Part shown: positions 4,547 through 8,141 of the stretch, in pieces
How the letters are laid out: every line of letters starts with the position of its first letter
How positions within the stretch are numbered: the first letter of the stretch is position 1
Source of the DNA: Butyrivibrio sp.
Lineage (GTDB): Bacteria; Bacillota_A; Clostridia; Lachnospirales; Lachnospiraceae
Assembly: GCA_024690635.1 (NCBI GenBank)
Contig: JAILOW010000054.1
Coordinates: forward strand, 1 to 8,141
Direction of reading: 5' to 3'
DNA: 8,141 nucleotides
Position numbers and translations under genes: made by a program
The notes under the pieces: model-generated
Databases searched by the model: none
What the model saw: only the letters and a program-made list of their open reading frames with translations
What the model was told of the DNA's origin: nothing

Positions 4547-7237
4547 ATGATCAGAAAGAAACTTATCAAATCATTATCAGTTATCATGGCAACAATGCTT
4601 GCAGTTATGACGGTTGCCTGCGGATCAAATAAACAGACAGAGGTTGCAGACAACACGCTTCAGGTAGCTCAGGAGCAGCAGCTTGAGGCCAGCATGGTAA
4701 AGACACTTCCCATTGCTTCAACAGAGTCTGATGCAGGCAAGGTTGAGACGGTTTATGTAACAGCCAATGCAAATGGAACAGTAAATGATGTTATCGTAAG
4801 TGAGTGGCTCAAAAATGCTGAGGCTTCCGCCCAGATCTCCGATACCACAGAGCTTAAGAACATCGTAAATGTCAAAGGTTCTGAGACATACACAGAGAAC
4901 GCAGACGGAACACTTACATGGGATGCGGAAGGTGCTGATATCTACTATCAGGGAACCACAGATAAAGAGCTTCCCGTTAACATGAATATCACATATACCC
5001 TTGACGGAAAAGAGATCGCTCCCGAGGATCTTGCCGGAAAGAGCGGACATGTTTCCATCAAATTCGAATATGAGAACAACGCAAAGCAGACTGTAGAAGT
5101 AAAGGGCAAGGACATTGAGGTTTACACACCTTTTGCAATGGTATCAGGCATGATGCTTGATTCCGACAAGTTCGCAAACGTTGAGATCTCAAGAGGTAAG
5201 GTTATTTCAGACGGCGGCAACTACATCGTTATGGGTGTAGCTGTTCCCGGACTTAAAGAGAGTCTTGATATCACTGAGGAGCAGTGGGACAAGCTTGATG
5301 ATTCCGATGAGATCAAGGATCAGCTTTCAAACTCCTTCGAGATCACAGCAGATACCTCAGACTTTGAGATGGGCATGACTGTTACAATGGCAAGCTCAGA
5401 TCTTCTTTCAGACTTTGGTATGTCAGATCTTTCCGATTCAGAAAAGATCGAAGATCTCCGCGACGACATGGAAGAGCTTAACGACGGAGCAAACAAGCTT
5501 GTAGACGGAAGCCAGGAGCTTAAGGACGGAACAGGAAAATTAAGAGACGGTGTTTCAGAGCTCTACGACGGAACAGGCAAGCTTAAAGACGGAACAAGCA
5601 AGCTCTATGACGGAACCGGATCATTAAAGGACGGAACCCAGTCTCTCTACGAAGGAACAGGTTCACTTAAAGACGGTATCGGAACTTATACAGACGGTGT
5701 TGCCAAGGTTAATGACGGCGCAGCTAAGCTTGCAAAAGGCGCTGCAGATGCAAAGGCAGGTTCTGCAAAGCTCACAGGTGCCATGAAAAAGGCAGGAATG
5801 GTTGAGGGAGCAAGCAACCTTGCATCCGGAATCGAGACCCTCGAAGGAAGCATGGAAAGTATAAAGAAACTTGCATCCGGAGTTTCATCTCTTGCTTCAG
5901 CAACAAATAAGCTCAGTCAGCAGAAAGCAGCCTGTGATGCAGCTCTTGCATGGCTTCAGAATACTTCTGATACGACTACAGCTCCCAACGATCTTGAGCT
6001 TGCAGGACTTAATGCAGGAAAAGAGCCTGCAAACTATACAATCGATGCTGCAACTGCTCTTAAGGTAAAGAAAGCAGGTATTGCAGCTCTTTCAGGAGAT
6101 GAAACAACTTACCTTTACATGATTCAAAATCATGAGGAACTGGTAACAGAAGTGCAGCAGGGTGTTCTTTATGCATCCGCGGAGGATGAGGAGAACATCG
6201 GAAATGAGCACGAAGAAATTGATGAGCAGTTAGGCGATGACACAGAGACAGAATCAGGAGATAACTCCGGATCAGGCGATGACACAGAGACAGGATCAGG
6301 AGATAACTCCGGATCAGGAGATGATACAGAAACAGGATCAGGCGATGAGAATGACGACAACCAGGGTGGCAGCTCAGAAGAAGCCGGAAATGGTGAAGAT
6401 GTGGAAAACCCTGATGTAACTGATGAGGATCAGGAGCCTGAAGAAGAGATCATTGAGGAAGATGTAGACGTTACAGGAAATGCCAGAAAGGAAGTTCTTG
6501 TAGGAGATTCCACCGATACAACAAAGTTCGATGCAGGCAACATCAAGATGTTTTCCGGATATGCACAGGCTTACGGAAAGCTCCTTGGAGCAATGGAGTC
6601 AGCTTCTCAGACTTTGGGAACAGTACTTGCCATGATGAGCAATATGGGTGAGGTACCTTCCGAAGCGCAGATCACAGCCATGATGAAGCAGTTGGATGAC
6701 GGATTAGCCCAGCTTGATACAGGTTCCAAAGCTCTTGCAAACGGCGTTGGTCAGGTATACGACGGTGCTGTAGCACTTGATAAAGGCCTTGGCGATCTTG
6801 AAAAAGGTACAAAGGATCTTTATGCAGGAACCAGCAAGCTTGCAGATAACAACGGTAAGCTCAATGACGGCGCGCAGCAGCTCAATGAAGGCGCCGGCAA
6901 GCTCAACGACGGTGCGCAGGAACTCAAGGACGGTGCAAAAGACCTTGATAATGGCGCAGGCGAGCTTAACGATGGCGTAAAGGAACTTAACGACGGTGCT
7001 ATCAAGCTTGACGATGGTGTCCAGGAGCTTCTTGACGGAATGGTTAAGTTTGACAACGAAGGAATCAAGAAGATCTATGATGCATTCGATGGAGACCTTA
7101 CAGATTTCGCAGACAGACTTCAGGCTATCCAGAAGGCAGGAACAAACTACAAGACCTTCGGCGGATCAAGCGATGATATCGATTCTTCCGTAAAATTTGT
7201 CATCAAGACAGACGGCATTAAGACATCAGACATCTGA
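4547..7237 (+). CDS. Large exported lipoprotein with XXXLXXG heptad repeats (YhgE/Pip-like repeat family), MMPL partner
   Basis: The protein has 896 residues. A signal peptide (MIRKKLIKSL then a hydrophobic stretch) ends at Cys25 in MTVACGSN, a probable but non-ideal lipobox. Residues about 60-300 look beta-rich and include ITYTLDGKEIAPEDLAGKSG. Array 1 has Gly every seven residues from 314 to 405 (14 positions). A helical, Ala-rich part follows (about 412-545), then an acidic linker (about 546-642) with an internal tandem repeat. Array 2 has heptads from 716 to 831 (17 Gly positions, one of them Asn768). The last 65 residues, ending SSVKFVIKTDGIKTSDI, form a short cap. No transmembrane helix follows the signal peptide, unlike YhgE/Pip membrane proteins. 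It probably extends outside the membrane as a partner of the MMPL protein; this role is inferred from operon position. ATG 4547 is chosen because the upstream TTG (4526) overlaps the mmpL stop codon. Confidence 0.85.
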   Translation: MIRKKLIKSLSVIMATMLAVMTVACGSNKQTEVADNTLQVAQEQQLEASMVKTLPIASTESDAGKVETVYVTANANGTVNDVIVSEWLKNAEASAQISDTTELKNIVNVKGSETYTENADGTLTWDAEGADIYYQGTTDKELPVNMNITYTLDGKEIAPEDLAGKSGHVSIKFEYENNAKQTVEVKGKDIEVYTPFAMVSGMMLDSDKFANVEISRGKVISDGGNYIVMGVAVPGLKESLDITEEQWDKLDDSDEIKDQLSNSFEITADTSDFEMGMTVTMASSDLLSDFGMSDLSDSEKIEDLRDDMEELNDGANKLVDGSQELKDGTGKLRDGVSELYDGTGKLKDGTSKLYDGTGSLKDGTQSLYEGTGSLKDGIGTYTDGVAKVNDGAAKLAKGAADAKAGSAKLTGAMKKAGMVEGASNLASGIETLEGSMESIKKLASGVSSLASATNKLSQQKAACDAALAWLQNTSDTTTAPNDLELAGLNAGKEPANYTIDAATALKVKKAGIAALSGDETTYLYMIQNHEELVTEVQQGVLYASAEDEENIGNEHEEIDEQLGDDTETESGDNSGSGDDTETGSGDNSGSGDDTETGSGDENDDNQGGSSEEAGNGEDVENPDVTDEDQEPEEEIIEEDVDVTGNARKEVLVGDSTDTTKFDAGNIKMFSGYAQAYGKLLGAMESASQTLGTVLAMMSNMGEVPSEAQITAMMKQLDDGLAQLDTGSKALANGVGQVYDGAVALDKGLGDLEKGTKDLYAGTSKLADNNGKLNDGAQQLNEGAGKLNDGAQELKDGAKDLDNGAGELNDGVKELNDGAIKLDDGVQELLDGMVKFDNEGIKKIYDAFDGDLTDFADRLQAIQKAGTNYKTFGGSSDDIDSSVKFVIKTDGIKTSDI
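5477..5761 (+). repeat. XXXLXXG heptad array 1 (coding repeat, 21-base period)
   Basis: This stretch encodes 14 glycines spaced exactly seven residues apart (Gly314 to Gly405), mostly as L-K/Y/N-D-G units. At the DNA level this is a degenerate 21-base period with frequent GACGGA. The second array is not in the same seven-residue register, so the two are separated by a distinct linker rather than being one interrupted repeat. Confidence 0.9.
6182..6472 (+). other. Acidic low-complexity linker coding region
   Basis: About 97 codons (residues 546-642) are dominated by Asp, Glu, Gly, Ser and Thr, with very few hydrophobic or basic residues. The stretch separates the helical middle part from the second heptad half. 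It looks disordered and highly negative, and it contains the 42-base tandem repeat listed separately. Confidence 0.8.
6233..6340 (+). repeat. 42-base in-frame tandem repeat, about 2.6 copies
   Basis: Copy 1 (6233-6274) and copy 2 (6275-6316) differ at one base (GAATCA versus GGATCA). A third partial copy of 24 bases (6317-6340) has several silent changes. Each copy encodes the 14 residues GDDTETGSGDNSGS, with Glu for Gly in copy 1. Copy-number change would keep the reading frame. Confidence 0.92.
6692..7039 (+). repeat. XXXLXXG heptad array 2 (coding repeat, 21-base period)
   Basis: Seventeen successive seven-residue units run from LDDG (Gly719) to LLDG (Gly831), with one Gly replaced by Asn768. 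The later units are the most regular: LNDG, LNEG, LNDG, LKDG, LDNG, LNDG, LNDG, LDDG. Several share near-identical DNA such as CTTAACGA and CTCAACGACGG. Confidence 0.9.
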
Positions 7238-7246
7238 TGATGTATA

Positions 7247-7960
7247 ATGGGTCTCATGGAAGACCTGATTTATCTGATAAGCGCTGATGTATTTACGGAT
7301 AAGGGACTGTTTGATATATGGTATGAAAAAGTAGATCAGCAGCGGAAAAACAGAATAGATAAAACAAGATCAGGCAGCGACAAACGCCTCCTTCTGGGGG
7401 CGGGAGTGCTGCTTGATTTCGTTATGCAAAGATGCGGGATAAAAGATCCGGAGTTTGAATACCGCGAAAGGAACAAGCCTTATCTGAAGGGACGGGATGA
7501 CTTTTATTTTAATATCTCCCACTCGGGAAACATGGTAGCACTTGCTGTTTCGGATAAAGAGGTGGGACTTGATATTGAAAAAGAGCGCAGCTTTAATGAG
7601 GCTTTACGGAAAAGAGTTTTCGGAAGTGAGGACAGACTTCTTTTAAATGAAATCGAAAAGACAATAGAAGATGGAAATACTGATATAGCCTGCACCTGTC
7701 TTTGGACCGTAAAAGAGAGCATCATGAAATACACCGGTATGGGGCTTTTGATGGACCCTTCAAAGATAAAACTATTTTATCGTGATAATGCCAAAAAAAC
7801 TCTTTGTGCAGAGCACGAAGAAATAGATCTTAACCGGCTTTCCTTTGGGCTTTTCAATCTTCCCGGATATCGGATGTGTGTATGCTCGGAAAAAAACGCA
7901 TCGGATTTCGTTGTTAAAAATGTGCTAGTCGATGCTAAATATATCCGATTTTTTGAATAA
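7247..7960 (+). CDS. 4'-phosphopantetheinyl transferase, Sfp type
   Basis: The product transfers the phosphopantetheine arm of coenzyme A to a conserved serine on acyl, peptidyl or aryl carrier proteins in the cytoplasm. It has 237 residues, the normal length of the two-lobed Sfp class and about twice that of AcpS. Motifs appear in order: NKPYL (76-80), FNISHS (88-93), VGLDIEKER with Mg-binding Asp109 and Glu111, and WTVKES with Trp153, Lys156 and Glu157, followed by Lys161. All key residues are present. The start is 9 bases after the lipoprotein stop, with no visible Shine-Dalgarno sequence. An in-frame TGA (7238-7240) excludes earlier starts, and ATG 7256 is the only close alternative. It is the last gene of the operon before a strong terminator. 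No carrier protein is encoded in the window, so its partner is unknown. Confidence 0.92.
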   Translation: MGLMEDLIYLISADVFTDKGLFDIWYEKVDQQRKNRIDKTRSGSDKRLLLGAGVLLDFVMQRCGIKDPEFEYRERNKPYLKGRDDFYFNISHSGNMVALAVSDKEVGLDIEKERSFNEALRKRVFGSEDRLLLNEIEKTIEDGNTDIACTCLWTVKESIMKYTGMGLLMDPSKIKLFYRDNAKKTLCAEHEEIDLNRLSFGLFNLPGYRMCVCSEKNASDFVVKNVLVDAKYIRFFE

Positions 7961-7971
7961 TTAAACTAAAC

Positions 7972-7977
7972 TATAAT
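7972..7977 (+). promoter_or_regulatory. Candidate -10 box for the next lipoprotein gene, at the terminator base
   Basis: TATAAT matches the -10 consensus perfectly. The -35 region is poor: TTGAAT (7953-7958) lies only 13 bases away, and TTTTTG (7950-7955) is at 16. Transcription from here would start near 7984, inside the left arm of the hairpin, leaving too short a stem to terminate. The 24 bases between the terminator and the next ATG show no other promoter. Confidence 0.35.
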
Positions 7978-8009
7978 GACATTGTCGAAAAGACAATGTC
8001 ATTTTTTTT
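7975..8009 (+). terminator. Rho-independent terminator of the mmpL operon
   Basis: A perfect 12-base-pair stem (AATGACATTGTC, 7975-7986, with 7992-8003) encloses the loop GAAAA, with an eight-T tract at 8002-8009. It begins 15 bases after the transferase stop codon. Its left base overlaps a TATAAT element. Confidence 0.93.
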
Positions 8010-8018
8010 AAAAAGAAA

Positions 8019-8025
8019 AGGGAGG
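8019..8025 (+). promoter_or_regulatory. Ribosome binding site of the right-edge lipoprotein
   Basis: AGGGAGG lies 8 bases before ATG 8034 and supports that start. Confidence 0.8.
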
Positions 8026-8033
8026 TTTTACAA

Positions 8034-8141
8034 ATGAAAAAAAGAGTACTTTCAGTATTACTCACAGCAGCAACAGTTCTTGCAATGACAGCTTGCGGCG
8101 TTCAGGCACCTGAGGCACCCGCAGCAGAAGCACCTGCAGCA
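8034..8141 (+). CDS. Lipoprotein, N-terminal fragment (3' end outside window)
   Basis: Thirty-six codons are visible. They show a charged start (MKKR), a hydrophobic segment and a lipobox AMTACG with Cys21 as the predicted lipidated residue. The sequence then enters an Ala/Pro/Glu-rich stretch (APEAPAAEAPAA). Lipid-anchored substrate-binding proteins of ABC transporters in Clostridia often begin this way, but nothing visible identifies the mature domain. It is preceded by a strong terminator, so it is probably a separate transcription unit. Confidence 0.85.
   Translation, partial: MKKRVLSVLLTAATVLAMTACGVQAPEAPAAEAPAA

Noticed and set aside
6233..6340. CRISPR-like or phage-type repeat array
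   Set aside because: The 42-base units are contiguous, in frame and translated, with no spacers; they are coding repeats.
6169..6360. Minus-strand open frame encoding Ser-Pro-Asp repeats
   Set aside because: It is the antisense shadow of the acidic tandem-repeat region. The low-complexity DNA leaves all frames open, and no ribosome binding site or domain supports it.
6820..7068. Minus-strand open frame rich in Ser-Pro-Leu opposite heptad array 2
   Set aside because: Its regular pattern mirrors the 21-base coding period of the plus-strand gene; it is not an independent gene.

Overview
The window looks like a chromosomal segment from a low-to-moderate GC Firmicute, most likely a Lachnospiraceae-type Clostridia. 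This is inferred from gene content, strong AGGAGG-type ribosome binding sites, rho-independent terminators and lipoproteins with AMTACG-type lipoboxes. No taxon can be fixed from the sequence alone. Coding density is high, no gene-free stretch exceeds 300 bases, and I see no insertion sequence, tRNA, rRNA or CRISPR array.

Layout. The left edge carries the C-terminal quarter of a glycogen/maltodextrin phosphorylase, closed by a strong terminator (672-710). Next is a stand-alone FabG-like short-chain dehydrogenase (742-1497) with its own terminator (1514-1570). A TetR-family repressor gene (1595-2194) lies on the minus strand, convergent to fabG and divergent from a three-gene plus-strand operon. 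That operon encodes a 12-helix MMPL/RND-type transporter (2415-4529), a very large exported lipoprotein built on XXXLXXG heptad repeats (4547-7237), and an Sfp-type 4'-phosphopantetheinyl transferase (7247-7960). A terminator (7975-8009) closes it. The right edge holds the first 36 codons of another lipoprotein (8034-8141).

How the parts may work together. The 220-base tetR-mmpL intergenic region holds four inverted repeats built from TGAC/GTCA half-sites. One overlaps the -35 box and two lie downstream of a well-formed extended -10 promoter, so local repression of the transporter operon by the TetR protein is the simplest reading. Known MMPL proteins move lipids, lipopeptides and other hydrophobic molecules using the proton motive force. 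The heptad-repeat lipoprotein would sit outside the membrane as a long partner or scaffold. The phosphopantetheinyl transferase would activate acyl or peptidyl carrier proteins encoded elsewhere. Together these suggest an inducible module for exporting, or defending against, a hydrophobic or lipid-like molecule; the substrate cannot be read from the sequence.

Other points of interest are two places (about 643-710 and 7972-8009) where the promoter of the next gene seems to be nested in the terminator of the previous one. There is also a 42-base in-frame tandem repeat in the acidic linker of the heptad-repeat protein.
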